This document shows, piece by piece, positions 1 to 8,335 of a stretch of DNA of 64,000 nt. Within the stretch, counting starts at the first letter, position 1. Every line of letters starts with the position of its first letter. This DNA is from JASHPR01 sp963795055. GTDB taxonomy: Bacteria > Actinomycetota > Actinomycetes > Streptosporangiales > Streptosporangiaceae. Both the position numbers and the translations under genes were made by a program. The stretch covers positions 1 through 64,000 of the forward strand of contig CAWCGJ010000015.1 in assembly GCA_963795055.1 (NCBI GenBank). Direction: 5' to 3'. The notes beneath the pieces are model-generated. The model was not told the origin of the DNA. It made no database searches and saw only the letters and a list, made by a program, of their open reading frames with translations.

Positions 1-290
1 CCGGGACCGGATGCCGCCAGAGCCGGCGATCAAACACCGGGCCGGGCGAGCCCGGTGGCCCACAGCACCTGCCCGTCACTGGTGCCCGATGACGGAAGTT
101 GTGGACGGTGTAGCAGACCCTCTGGTCCGGCATGACCTCGCGGTACTGCTCATGCAGCAGGACCGGGACGAGCCCGGTCTGCCAGTCGTGGCAGTGCACG
201 ATATCGGGGCGCTTATCGGCGGCGAGCATGAACTCGAGCGCCGCCTTAGAGAAAACGCGAACCGTTCCCCGTCGTCTCCGTTCCTACCGG
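1..290 (-). pseudogene. glgA: Decayed glycogen synthase (glgA) fragment
   Basis: Read on the minus strand, this stretch encodes a recognisable piece of a GT5 glycogen/starch synthase: GDDGERFAF, then in a second frame FSKAALEFMLAADKRPDIV followed by HCHDWQTGLVPVLL, RVCYTVHNFRH, then in a third frame GTSDGQVLWATGLARPG. The HxHDWQT and HNF signatures are typical of the N-terminal Rossmann half of GlgA. At least two single-base losses are needed to join the pieces, one in a T-run near 254 and one near 115-120. There is no intact start on the right and the fragment runs off the window on the left. Nothing resembling the first ~90 residues is present upstream. Either a true relic or the edge of a gene with several sequence errors. 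Confidence 0.75.
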
Positions 291-348
291 AGGCGCGCCG
301 CGGCTGATTGGATAGGAGAGGCGGGTTTGCTGGTGCGAGAGGCCGCGC

Positions 349-1770
349 ATGAACGCTAGCAGTCTTCAGGCCGGGGACCTGGCTCACGGGGCGGTCGGAA
401 CCGCGCGGGTGATCACGTTCGGCGTGAGTAACGTGGCCCCGTCGGGGGCGGTCGTCGCCGGGCTGGTCATCATGGTGTCCTACGCCGGGTTCGCGTCCCC
501 GCTGGTGGTGCTCATTGCGTTCGCCGCGTCCTTGTGCTGCGCGCTCAGCATCGCGGAGTTCGCCCGCCGGCTGCCCTCGGCCGGCTCGCTGTACACCTAC
601 AACAGCCTCGGGCTGGGCCGGGCCGGGGGGTTCCTGACCGGCTGGATGATGGTCTTCGCCTACGCGCTGTACGCGCCCGCCGGCATCGCGCTGACCAGCG
701 TGTACGCGTCGCAACTCCTGGCCGTCGCGGTGCACGTGACCATCAGCCCCTGGATACTGTTCCTGGTCATCCTGGCCGCGGTGGCCGGCGTCGCCTACCT
801 GGGCATCGGAACCTCATCCTCGGCCGACCTGGTGCTGGTCCTGGGCGAAGTGGCGGTCTTCACCGCGCTGGCTATCACGATCCTGGTCAAGGTCAGCCCG
901 GCGCATTACTCGGCCGCCGTGTTCTCCCCGACGTCGTCGCCACACGGCGAGTTCACCGACGTCACCAACGCGATGATCTACGGCATCGCCGCGTTCGCCG
1001 GGTTCGAGACCGCGGCCGCGCTCGGCGAGGAGGCCAGGAACGCCCGCCGCAGCGTCCCGGCCAGCGTCGTCGGCATCGTCATCGTGACCGGCGTTTTTTA
1101 CCTGCTGGTCGTGGTGGCCGAGATGTTCGGCGTGGGACGGCCCGGCGTCGCCGGGTTTATCCAGCAGCCCAGCCCGCTGGGGTACCTGACCAGCCGGTAC
1201 TGGTCGCCGTCGGCGCTGTGGGTCATCGACCTGGTGGTCGTGCTCACCGGCCTGGGCTTCGTCATCGCGGTGTTCAACGCAGCCATCCGGGTCCTGTTCG
1301 CCATGGGCCGCGAGCAAGCCCTTCCGGGGTCGCTGGCCCGGCTGTCGGGCCGCCGCACCCCGGTCGTCGCGATCGGCGGCGTCGCCGGGCTCACGCTGGC
1401 GCTGGGGCTGCCGCTGACCTACGCCGTTGGCGGCGCTCGCACCTTCGGGTACCTGGCCGGAGCGGCCGGGCTGTCGCTGGTGCTCATCTACCTCGCGGTG
1501 AACATCGCGGTCATCCGGGCGTTCCGCACCGAGTTCCGTGACCAGTTCCGGGTGGCGCGGCACCTGGTCATCCCGGCCGTAGCCACCGTGCTGTTCCTGT
1601 TTCCCCTGTGGGGGATCCTGCATCCGCACGCCCACCGGCTGATGGACCTGCTGCCCTTCGTGGCGCTGGGATGGCTGTGCCTCGGGGTCGTCGTCGTCGC
1701 CGTCTTGCGGAGCCGGCGGCTGGCCAGCTTCGAGACGCTGGGCCGGGTCTTCGCGCCCGCCGAAAGGTGA
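349..1770 (+). CDS. APC-family amino acid permease
   Basis: A 473-residue polytopic membrane protein with about 12-14 hydrophobic segments, of the APC (amino acid-polyamine-organocation) superfamily. The N-terminal segment VSNVAPSGAVVAG and the following SIAEFARRLPSAGSLYTY match the TM1-TM3 region of this family, where the substrate amino group is bound by the unwound TM1. A purine-rich GAGAGG lies about 7 nt before the ATG. It precedes a convergent lipid-kinase gene and may import amino acids for the nearby ADI pathway, but the substrate cannot be read from the sequence. No palindromic box of the kind seen further right was found in front of it. Confidence 0.85.
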   Translation: MNASSLQAGDLAHGAVGTARVITFGVSNVAPSGAVVAGLVIMVSYAGFASPLVVLIAFAASLCCALSIAEFARRLPSAGSLYTYNSLGLGRAGGFLTGWMMVFAYALYAPAGIALTSVYASQLLAVAVHVTISPWILFLVILAAVAGVAYLGIGTSSSADLVLVLGEVAVFTALAITILVKVSPAHYSAAVFSPTSSPHGEFTDVTNAMIYGIAAFAGFETAAALGEEARNARRSVPASVVGIVIVTGVFYLLVVVAEMFGVGRPGVAGFIQQPSPLGYLTSRYWSPSALWVIDLVVVLTGLGFVIAVFNAAIRVLFAMGREQALPGSLARLSGRRTPVVAIGGVAGLTLALGLPLTYAVGGARTFGYLAGAAGLSLVLIYLAVNIAVIRAFRTEFRDQFRVARHLVIPAVATVLFLFPLWGILHPHAHRLMDLLPFVALGWLCLGVVVVAVLRSRRLASFETLGRVFAPAER

Positions 1771-1807
1771 ACCCTCTTTTATTGACCCGGCTGAGCCCGG
1801 CCAGCGA

Positions 1808-3115
1808 TCAGCCTGTGCCTTCCGGCAGGGGCCGGAATGAGGCCAGCCGCCGCAGGGTCGGCCAGTCGATGGCGGGCTTGGGCGGGCGGGTCCCGGGCCG
1901 GTCCCTGGGTACCCGGACCCGCAGCGCCCGCGGCCGGATGGCACAGCGGACCGGGGTGGCCATCATGACGGTCTCCCCGTCAATCCCGACCGGGATCTGG
2001 GCCACGTCGGCCTCGACCACCACCTCCCCGGCGGTGAACCGGGTCACGCCGTGGCCGCCCCCGCGGCGCAGCAACCCGGCGGCCGCCGCCGCGCTGTCCA
2101 CGATCACCGCGACCACGCCGAGGGTCCCGGTGTCCAGCCGCGCCCGGCGGCTGAGCCCGGCGATGTCGGTCATCTCGTACGGGTCGTTGCTCACCAGCAC
2201 CGCCTGCGGGCCGGTGACCGTGATGTTCCCGGCGCGGGCGGTCAGCGCGGCGCCGGCGTGGCCGCTCAGGATGTCGGGCAGCAGCTGCAGCGTGGTACCC
2301 CGCTTGTCGTCGCGGTAGGCCGGGCTCTGCACCACCTCGGCGTAGGCGCCGAACGAGGCGTTGTTCACGAACGTGCGCCCGCCGATGACCCCCAGGTCGA
2401 TCCGCTGCTCCACGCCGTCGGTGAGCGCGTCCAGGCAGGCCGCCGGATCCTCCCGGTCCAGCCCCAGGTCCATCGCGAAATGGTTACGGGTGCCGGCGCT
2501 GATCACCAGGAACGGCAGGCCGTGCTCGGCGGCGATCCCGGCGACCAGCGCCTGCGTCCCGTCGCCCCCGGCCACCCCCAGCAGGTCCGCCCCGCCCGCG
2601 ACGGCCGTGCGGGCCAGGGCCGCCACATCGACCTGGCCGGGGCCCTCCAGCAGCGCCACCTCGGCGCCCAGCGCCTCGGCCTTCTGCTTAAGCCCGAACT
2701 TCGCCACCTTCCCGCCCCCCGACCTCGGGTTCATGATCAGGAAAGCGCGCCGGGGCGGCGGGACCTCGCGCACGGGCATCCCCGCACCGGCGGCCACCGG
2801 GGTCAGCGCCAGCCGGCCAGCGGCAACGGCCAGCGCCACCAGCACCAGCGACGCCACGCCCACCCAGATCACATGGTTCAGCGCGAAGACCACCAGCACC
2901 GCCACCGGGACCAGGATCACCACGCCGAACGCCAGCCACCGCACCACCCCCCGGCGGGCCAGAAACCAGTACCCGCCCGCCAGCACCAGGCACGCGCCCA
3001 CCGCTCCGACGCCGACCATCGCCAGGCTGGCCAGCCCCGCGAAACCGATCATGACCGCCGCCGCCGCCAGGATCAGCGCGAAAGCCCCCCGGGCCAGCCA
3101 GCGCCGCCGCGTCAT
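1808..3115 (-). CDS. Diacylglycerol/lipid kinase family protein with membrane N-terminus
   Basis: 435 residues. The first ~110 contain about four hydrophobic segments; the remainder is a DAGKc catalytic domain (YegS/DgkB type) with MNPRSGGGK at ~130 and the nucleotide-binding GVAGGDGT at ~183. Such enzymes phosphorylate diacylglycerol or related lipids at the inner face of the membrane. Start ATG is preceded by GAGGAGAGG. A copy of the TCACCC/GGGTGA-type palindrome lies 66 nt upstream of the start, the same arrangement as the ADI genes, suggesting shared control. The lipid substrate is not predictable; the membrane-anchored fusion is common in actinobacteria. Confidence 0.85.
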   Translation of the reverse strand: MTRRRWLARGAFALILAAAAVMIGFAGLASLAMVGVGAVGACLVLAGGYWFLARRGVVRWLAFGVVILVPVAVLVVFALNHVIWVGVASLVLVALAVAAGRLALTPVAAGAGMPVREVPPPRRAFLIMNPRSGGGKVAKFGLKQKAEALGAEVALLEGPGQVDVAALARTAVAGGADLLGVAGGDGTQALVAGIAAEHGLPFLVISAGTRNHFAMDLGLDREDPAACLDALTDGVEQRIDLGVIGGRTFVNNASFGAYAEVVQSPAYRDDKRGTTLQLLPDILSGHAGAALTARAGNITVTGPQAVLVSNDPYEMTDIAGLSRRARLDTGTLGVVAVIVDSAAAAAGLLRRGGGHGVTRFTAGEVVVEADVAQIPVGIDGETVMMATPVRCAIRPRALRVRVPRDRPGTRPPKPAIDWPTLRRLASFRPLPEGTG

Positions 3116-3180
3116 AACCTCTCCTCGCTACCGCCACCGGCAGTTCACGCTCAGTTTCCCCCACGACTCCCCATCGCGGG

Positions 3181-3197
3181 TCATCCACCGAGGGTGA
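3181..3197 (-). promoter_or_regulatory. Palindromic box, copy 1 (imperfect)
   Basis: Minus-strand reading TCACCCTCGGTGGATGA; 17 bp, one mismatch between the half-sites. It ends 66 nt before the lipid-kinase start codon. Same centre (TCGGT) as the copy at 14801. Confidence 0.55.
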
Positions 3198-3225
3198 ATC
3201 CCCCGACCCAGGGCACCTTCGCCGG

Positions 3226-3570
3226 TCAGCCGCTCCCGGCTGGGCAGCCTGCCTGGTCCTGGGCGGCCTGGATGTAGGACACCAGAGCGTCGTTGGGGAA
3301 CCCGCTGGCCTTCTCGTGCGCGCTGCTGGTGGTCTTGGCTGCGGTGAGGAAGGCCCGCAGCGCGGCGCAGTTGCCGGTGGCCGTCGCGGCGTCGATCCCC
3401 GGCTGCAGCCCCGAGCTGTAGGTGGCCCACGGCACCTGCTCGCTGGTATCACAGGCGCTGGCCAGCAGGACCGTGAGCAGGCCCACGACGGCCACGAGGA
3501 CCCGGCCGTTGCGGCGGAGCCGGATGGCGTGCCGCGCCGGGCCGGGCCGGGCGGAGCGTGTGGTGTGCAT
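3226..3570 (-). CDS. Small putative lipoprotein
   Basis: 114 residues with a classic lipoprotein signal: basic n-region (RLRRNGR), hydrophobic VLVAVVGLLTVLL, and lipobox LLASAC with the predicted lipidated Cys near residue 40. The mature part is ~75 residues, Ala/Thr-rich, with two further cysteines, and belongs to no family I recognise. Its ATG directly follows the TAG stop of the YfcC-family carrier gene (no spacer), so the two are almost certainly co-transcribed and translationally coupled. An extracytoplasmic accessory role for the carrier is a plausible inference only. Confidence 0.75.
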   Translation of the reverse strand: MHTTRSARPGPARHAIRLRRNGRVLVAVVGLLTVLLASACDTSEQVPWATYSSGLQPGIDAATATGNCAALRAFLTAAKTTSSAHEKASGFPNDALVSYIQAAQDQAGCPAGSG

Positions 3571-5220
3571 CTATGTCACCGACCCTCCGAGCGCGGGGAA
3601 GGCCACCCCGAGGAGCATGAACAGGCAGGTCAGGACGAGCAGGATGGCCAGCAGCGGGGCGATGAACCTCAGGTACCGGTCGTAACGAACCCGGCTCAGG
3701 GCCAGCCCGCCCATCACGATCGCCGAGGTGGGGGTGAACAGGTTCATCCAGCCGGATGCGGACTGGAAGGCGGTCACCACCATCGCCCGGCTCACCCCGG
3801 CGAAGTCGCCGAGCGGGGCCATGATCGGTATCGCCAGCGTCGCGTGCCCGGAGGAGGACGGGACCAGGAACGCCAGCACGATGTTCACCAGGTACATCAC
3901 CACGATGAACGCGCCTGAGGGCAGCCCGCTCACCACCGTCTCCAGCGAATGCAGCACCGTGTCGGTGATCCCGGAGTTGTTCATGATGACGGTCACCCCG
4001 CGGGCCACCGCGATGATCAGCGCGGCGCCGATGAAGTCGCCGGCGCCGGAGATGATGCCGGTGACCGTGCCCTCCTCGCCGAGCCCGCCCACCAGCCCGG
4101 CCAGCACCGCGCCGACGATGAACAACGCGGCGAGTTCGGGGAAGTACCAGCCCAGCGTGATGCCCTCCAGGGAGGAGCTGAAGTCCCCCCAGGGGATCAC
4201 CGAGAAGATCATCAGCCCGAAGGTCAGCCCGAAGATCCACAGCACGGTCTTCTGCTTGCCGGTTATCGGCTGCGGCGGCCCGGCCGGGCCGCTGGCCACG
4301 GCGTCGTCCCCCTCGAGCGCGGGCACGAGCGACTTGGCCGGGTCGCCGCGGACCCGCCCGGCATAACGCAGCACGTACAAGACGGTGATGATCGTCAGGA
4401 CGGCGTACATGATCAGCCGCAGCCCGATGCCGTCCCCCAGGGCGACCCCGGCGGCGTCCGAGCCCACCCCGGTCGCGAACGGGTTCACCGTCGAGGCCAG
4501 CGTCCCCACCCCCGCGCCGACCATGATGATCTCCACCCCGACCAGCCGGTCGTAACCCAGTGCGATGATGACCGGCAGGATGATCGCGTAGAACCCCAGC
4601 GTCTCCTCGGCCATCCCGTAGGTGGTCCCGCCGACCGAGAAAATCACCATCAAGATCACGATCAGCAGCAGGCCACGTTTACGGAACCGCTCGGTGACCC
4701 GCCCGATACCCGCATCCAGCGCCCCGGTCTTGATGGTGACGGTGATGAACGCGCCGATCGCCAGCACGAAGAAGAACACCTGGACCGCGCCGGCCAGGTC
4801 CCCGCTGTTGTACGGCCCGGTGTCCCCCGGCGCGGTGACGATCTCGGCCGGCACCGGCTTGCCGCCTGCCGTCCCGCACGCCGCCTGGCCTTTCTTCAGC
4901 AAGTCAGCGCTGGGGCTGGTGATCGGCTCGGATGGCGTCCGTATCCCGTACAGGCCATTGACCGGTGACACCCACAGGTCATACAGCCGCTCCTGGAAAG
5001 ACAGGTCGAGCTTGACATCGTGGAACGTGCCGGGGACCGGCTTGGGCGGCCCCCCGTCACAACTCACGTAGGAGTAGGTGCCCGGCGTGATGAAGAAGGT
5101 CAGGATCCACACCAGCACCAGCACGAAGAACAGCACCGTGAACGCAGTCGGGAACCGGAACCGGCGCTTGCGCTCAACGCCAGCACCATCTTCCGCGCGG
5201 GTCTCCGCTTCGGTCGTCAT
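3571..5220 (-). CDS. YfcC-family (DcuC/arginine-ornithine antiporter-like) carrier
   Basis: 549 residues, about 12 transmembrane segments, of the YfcC/C4-dicarboxylate anaerobic carrier superfamily (motifs GGTTYGMAEETLGFYAIILP and NPFATGVGSDAAGV in the first half, LAFLVPSSSGHATLAIPIMAP in the second). Members near ADI genes are usually annotated as basic amino-acid antiporters. Here it lies 530 bp from arcC, so arginine/ornithine exchange is a reasonable inference, not proof. An ~85-residue hydrophilic loop between TM1 and TM2, with two cysteines, should face outward. A perfect palindromic box lies 68 nt upstream of the ATG. It forms an operon with the abutting lipoprotein gene. Confidence 0.85.
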   Translation of the reverse strand: MTTEAETRAEDGAGVERKRRFRFPTAFTVLFFVLVLVWILTFFITPGTYSYVSCDGGPPKPVPGTFHDVKLDLSFQERLYDLWVSPVNGLYGIRTPSEPITSPSADLLKKGQAACGTAGGKPVPAEIVTAPGDTGPYNSGDLAGAVQVFFFVLAIGAFITVTIKTGALDAGIGRVTERFRKRGLLLIVILMVIFSVGGTTYGMAEETLGFYAIILPVIIALGYDRLVGVEIIMVGAGVGTLASTVNPFATGVGSDAAGVALGDGIGLRLIMYAVLTIITVLYVLRYAGRVRGDPAKSLVPALEGDDAVASGPAGPPQPITGKQKTVLWIFGLTFGLMIFSVIPWGDFSSSLEGITLGWYFPELAALFIVGAVLAGLVGGLGEEGTVTGIISGAGDFIGAALIIAVARGVTVIMNNSGITDTVLHSLETVVSGLPSGAFIVVMYLVNIVLAFLVPSSSGHATLAIPIMAPLGDFAGVSRAMVVTAFQSASGWMNLFTPTSAIVMGGLALSRVRYDRYLRFIAPLLAILLVLTCLFMLLGVAFPALGGSVT

Positions 5221-5287
5221 GTCAGCTCCGGGTCATAGGGGAACGCCGACGACCTATGCAGCGTTTCCGGGCCGTGCCGAGACGACA

Positions 5288-5305
5288 TCACCCTCCCAAG
5301 GGTGA
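5288..5305 (-). promoter_or_regulatory. Palindromic box, copy 2
   Basis: TCACCCTCCCAAGGGTGA, 18 bp with perfect 6-bp arms (8 bp counting the outer A/T), 68 nt before the YfcC-family start codon on the minus strand. Confidence 0.7.
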
Positions 5306-5452
5306 TTCCGGCGTGCTTCGAGACCGTGGTGTGCCCCGGTCCTCTGCCGCTGGTGACAGGTGAGCCCCCGGTTCCGGTGGGGCACGTTCAGAAGTTATTA
5401 ACCGGGTCGTCGATCTACGTTTGATTTAGGCCCTTCTGCTTAAAGGATGGGA

Positions 5453-5470
5453 TCACCCTCAGATGGGTGA
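5453..5470 (+). promoter_or_regulatory. Palindromic box, copy 3
   Basis: TCACCCTCAGATGGGTGA. Exactly 22 nt downstream is CAGAAT, a candidate -10; copy 4 (6863) has CAGGAT at the same 22-nt distance, preceded in both by CGAA. Faces the permease-start remnant at 5573 and arcC. Confidence 0.7.
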
Positions 5471-5572
5471 TGACCACCGGAGATAGCCCGAACAGAATTG
5501 GCAGCGGTCCCCGGAAAGCGGCTGGGACCATACGACGCCTACGCGTCATTGCCGGCTCGACTGAGGTGAGCC

Positions 5573-5716
5573 ATGAGTCATCAGGTTGATATCTCCGGAG
5601 GAGTCCTCAGACTGCCCGCGAGCCGTCCGAGGCGGGAAATCCGCATCTGTTTCAGGCTCGCCGTTACGGCCCGGCATTGGCGGGGGCAGCCGGCGCCGGT
5701 GTCGGCCTACCGGTGA
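5573..5716 (+). pseudogene. Duplicated permease 5' end, now a 47-codon leader ORF before arcC
   Basis: The ORF starts MSHQVDISGG, clearly related at DNA and protein level to MTDQVDLSGE, the start of the permease at 6970; both have a GAGG-type ribosome site and CCATGA context. Homology stops after about a dozen codons and the rest (to TGA at 5714) resembles no permease. With the box at 5453 it forms a copy of the permease promoter plus translation start placed in front of arcC. It may be an inert relic or may still be translated as a leader. Confidence 0.6.
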
Positions 5717-5750
5717 CGGCCGCCGATCACCCCGACCAAGGAGGCTGAGG

Positions 5751-6677
5751 ATGCGGATCGTGATCGCGCTGGGCGGCAACGCACTGCTGCGCCGCAGCGA
5801 CCCGATGACCACCGAGGTCCAGCGGCGGAACATCAGGACCGCGGCCGAGGCGATCGCCCCGCTCGCCGCGGAGCACAGCATCGTGGTCGTGCACGGGAAC
5901 GGGCCGCAGGTGGGCCTGCTGGCTCTGCAGGCCGACGCGTACCAGGGCGCCGAGCCGTATCCGCTCGACGTCCTGGACGCGGGCACCCAGGGCATGATCG
6001 GCTACCTGATCCAGCAGGAACTCAGAAGCGTCCTGCCCGCAGACCACCAGGTCGCCACCCTGCTCACCATGATCGCGGTGGACCCCGCGGACCCGGCCTT
6101 CGCCAACCCGACGAAGTTCGTCGGCCCGGTCTACGCCCAGGAGGCCGCCCACGCGCTGGCCGCCGACAAGGGCTGGACGTTCCGGCAGGACGGTGACGCC
6201 TGGCGGCGCGTGGTGCCGTCTCCCCGCCCCCAGCGCATCCTGGAGATCCAGCCGATCACCTGGCTGCTCCAGCAGGGGGGCGTGGTCATCTGCGCGGGCG
6301 GCGGGGGGATCCCCACGACGTATCCGTCCTCGGGCTCTGGCGAAGTGGTGGGCGTCGAAGCGGTCATCGACAAGGATTTCGCGAGCGAACTGCTCGCCGA
6401 GGACGTGGGCGCAGACCTGTTCGTCATGGCCACCGACGTCGACGGCGTCTACGTCGGCTGGGGTACCCCCGAACAGAAACGGTTGGACGAGGTCACGCCC
6501 GACGAACTAGCCGGTCGCAAGTTCCCGGCCGGGTCCATGGGCCCCAAGGTCGAGGCGGCGGTCCGCTTCACCCAGAAGACCGGTAACCGGGCCGCGATCG
6601 GCTCGCTGGACGACATCACCGGAATCGTGGCCGGGAAAGCCGGCACGAACCTGGTCACGCGAGCGGGGGCCGCGTGA
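5751..6677 (+). CDS. arcC: Carbamate kinase
   Basis: 308 residues, the usual length for carbamate kinase, the last enzyme of the ADI pathway (carbamoyl phosphate + ADP to ATP + NH3 + CO2). The start MRIVIALGGNALLRR carries the family's N-terminal glycine loop; VVVHGNGPQVG at ~45 and ICAGGGGIPT at ~180 are further family signatures. The start at 5751 is set by a strong AAGGAGG 6-12 nt upstream; the same frame is open further left but that part is not conserved. It lies upstream of, and separated from, the permease-ATPase-arcA-arcB run by a decayed ATPase fragment. Confidence 0.93.
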   Translation: MRIVIALGGNALLRRSDPMTTEVQRRNIRTAAEAIAPLAAEHSIVVVHGNGPQVGLLALQADAYQGAEPYPLDVLDAGTQGMIGYLIQQELRSVLPADHQVATLLTMIAVDPADPAFANPTKFVGPVYAQEAAHALAADKGWTFRQDGDAWRRVVPSPRPQRILEIQPITWLLQQGGVVICAGGGGIPTTYPSSGSGEVVGVEAVIDKDFASELLAEDVGADLFVMATDVDGVYVGWGTPEQKRLDEVTPDELAGRKFPAGSMGPKVEAAVRFTQKTGNRAAIGSLDDITGIVAGKAGTNLVTRAGAA

Positions 6678-6711
6678 CCAGACCAACCGAGACGCCCGGC
6701 GCGATTCGTCC

Positions 6712-6851
6712 GGCCCGGTGCCGGAGGCCGACGGTTCCGTCTGGCACGCGCTCAGCGCCGACCGGGTCCTGGAGCGGAGAAGGTAGACGGGCAGCGCGGC
6801 CTCAGCGCCGCCGAGGGCGCCCCGGCCGGACCCGAGATGGCTCCCGCCTGA
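6712..6851 (+). pseudogene. Decayed 5' fragment of a P-type ATPase gene
   Basis: Frame 1 reads EADGSVWHALSADRVLE (tgg at 6742), and a second frame from 6783 reads VDGQRGLSAAE, ending at a TGA at 6849. Together these resemble the cytoplasmic N-terminus of P2-type ATPases, and specifically the intact neighbour at 8336 (WYALSAQEAARAMN followed by VDPDRGLGTGD). A frameshift separates the halves and nothing further downstream matches. Identified by similarity to the intact copy only. Confidence 0.6.
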
Positions 6852-6862
6852 ACGCGGAGGAA

Positions 6863-6880
6863 TCACCCTCGGAAGGGTGA
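6863..6880 (+). promoter_or_regulatory. Palindromic box, copy 4
   Basis: TCACCCTCGGAAGGGTGA with perfect 6-bp arms, 90 nt upstream of the permease ATG at 6970, with CAGGAT 22 nt downstream as candidate -10. Probably drives permease-ATPase-arcA-arcB. Confidence 0.7.
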
Positions 6881-6969
6881 GGAAACCCCCAGACCGTGCG
6901 AACAGGATCGAGGTGCGGAGCGGGACAGGCGACGGACGCGCGCCGCCGCCGCTCGGCGAGGGGTGTGCC

Positions 6970-8316
6970 ATGACGGATCAAGTTGACCTCTCCGGAGAAG
7001 CCCCTGAGGTCGGCTCGCCGCCGGACAAGAGGTACCTGTCGGTGCGCGAGGCCGCGTTCATCGGCGTCGGGTCGATGGTAGGCGCGGGGATCTTCGCGCT
7101 GCTGGGCGCGGCCGGCGAGGTGGCCGGGGCCGCGGTCTGGGTGTCGTTCCTGCTCGCCGGGGCCATCGCGATGCTGCAGGGCTACTCGTTCGCCAAGCTC
7201 GGCGCCCGGTACCCGAGCGCCGGGGGCATGCTCGAGTACGTCGCGAAGGGATTCGGCGACGGCCACTTCACCGGCATCACCGCGTGGCTGGTCTACCTGG
7301 CCAACGCCATCGTGACCGCGATGGTGGCGGTCTCGTTCGGCAGCTACGCCAGTTCCATGCTCACCGGGGAGGAGAAAGCCGTCTTGATCAAGGTGTTCGC
7401 GGCGCTCATCATCGTGGTCATGACCGGGGTGAACATCGCCGGGTCGAAGCTCGTCGCGAACGCGCAGAGCGTGATCGTCGTGGTCGTCGTCGGGATCCTC
7501 ACCGTCTTCGCGGTGGTCCTCCTGGTCAACATCCACGCGTCGCTGCTGGCGCCGTCGGGGTACCCGTCGTGGAACGACATCATCTCGAGCGTGGCGCTGA
7601 CCTTCTTCGCGTTCCTGGGCTTCGGCATCATCACCTTCACCGCGAAGGACCTTCGCAAGCCGTCCCGCCAGCTGCCGCGGGCGATGTTCATCGCGCTCGG
7701 GATCGCGACGGTCATCTACGTCGCGATCGCGCTGGGCGTGTTCGGCACGCTCACGGTGGAGAAGGTGATCGCCTCCGGAGGCACCGCGCTCGCCGTGGCC
7801 GCCGAGCCCACGCTCGGCCGGGCCGGCTACTGGCTGATGAGCGTCACCGCCCTGTTCGCCACGGCCGGGGCGACCAACGCGGGCCTGTACCCGGCCCCCG
7901 GGCTGTCCGAGCGGCTGGCGGAAACGGGGCAGTTCCCGCCCCTGATGGCGCGCAAGCTCGGCGGGCGGGTGTCGACCGGGCTGCTGATCGAGGCGCTGGC
8001 GTGCCTGATCCTGGCCGTGGTGTTCAAGCTGGACGCGATCGCCTCCATCGGCAGCGCCGTGGCCCTGCTGATCTTCACGCTGATCACCGCGGCCCACTTC
8101 CGGGTCCGGTCGCAGACCGGCGCGAACCCCTTCATCCTCGCGCTCGCGATCGCGTCCGCGGGCGTGGTCCTGGTGGTGTTCGTGTTCACCACCCTCATCC
8201 ACGAGCCGGCCTCGGTCGCCGCGTTGCTGGGCATCATCGTGCTGGGCGTCGTCCTCGATTTCTGGTGGAAACGGGTCCGGGCGGACCGCGCCAAGCAGGC
8301 CCCGGTCGCGAGCTAG
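6970..8316 (+). CDS. APC-family permease of the ADI gene cluster
   Basis: 448 residues, ~12 transmembrane segments, APC superfamily (GVGSMVGAGIFALLG in TM1 is the canonical GxG(I)F substrate-binding segment; ARYPSAGGMLEYV follows). Start at 6970 chosen because of the GAGGGGTG ribosome site and because the N-terminus MTDQVDLSGE is duplicated at 5573. It is followed after 19 nt by the ATPase gene and then arcA and arcB, so amino-acid uptake or arginine/ornithine exchange for the ADI pathway is likely. The palindromic box at 6863 is its probable control site. Confidence 0.87.
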   Translation: MTDQVDLSGEAPEVGSPPDKRYLSVREAAFIGVGSMVGAGIFALLGAAGEVAGAAVWVSFLLAGAIAMLQGYSFAKLGARYPSAGGMLEYVAKGFGDGHFTGITAWLVYLANAIVTAMVAVSFGSYASSMLTGEEKAVLIKVFAALIIVVMTGVNIAGSKLVANAQSVIVVVVVGILTVFAVVLLVNIHASLLAPSGYPSWNDIISSVALTFFAFLGFGIITFTAKDLRKPSRQLPRAMFIALGIATVIYVAIALGVFGTLTVEKVIASGGTALAVAAEPTLGRAGYWLMSVTALFATAGATNAGLYPAPGLSERLAETGQFPPLMARKLGGRVSTGLLIEALACLILAVVFKLDAIASIGSAVALLIFTLITAAHFRVRSQTGANPFILALAIASAGVVLVVFVFTTLIHEPASVAALLGIIVLGVVLDFWWKRVRADRAKQAPVAS

Positions 8317-8335
8317 GTCCTCAAGGGAGCCGACG

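Noticed and set aside
5712..5734. GGTGA...TCACC inverted repeat just before arcC as another regulon box
   Set aside because: Half-sites are in the opposite orientation (outward) and the spacing is 13 nt, so it does not match the palindrome.
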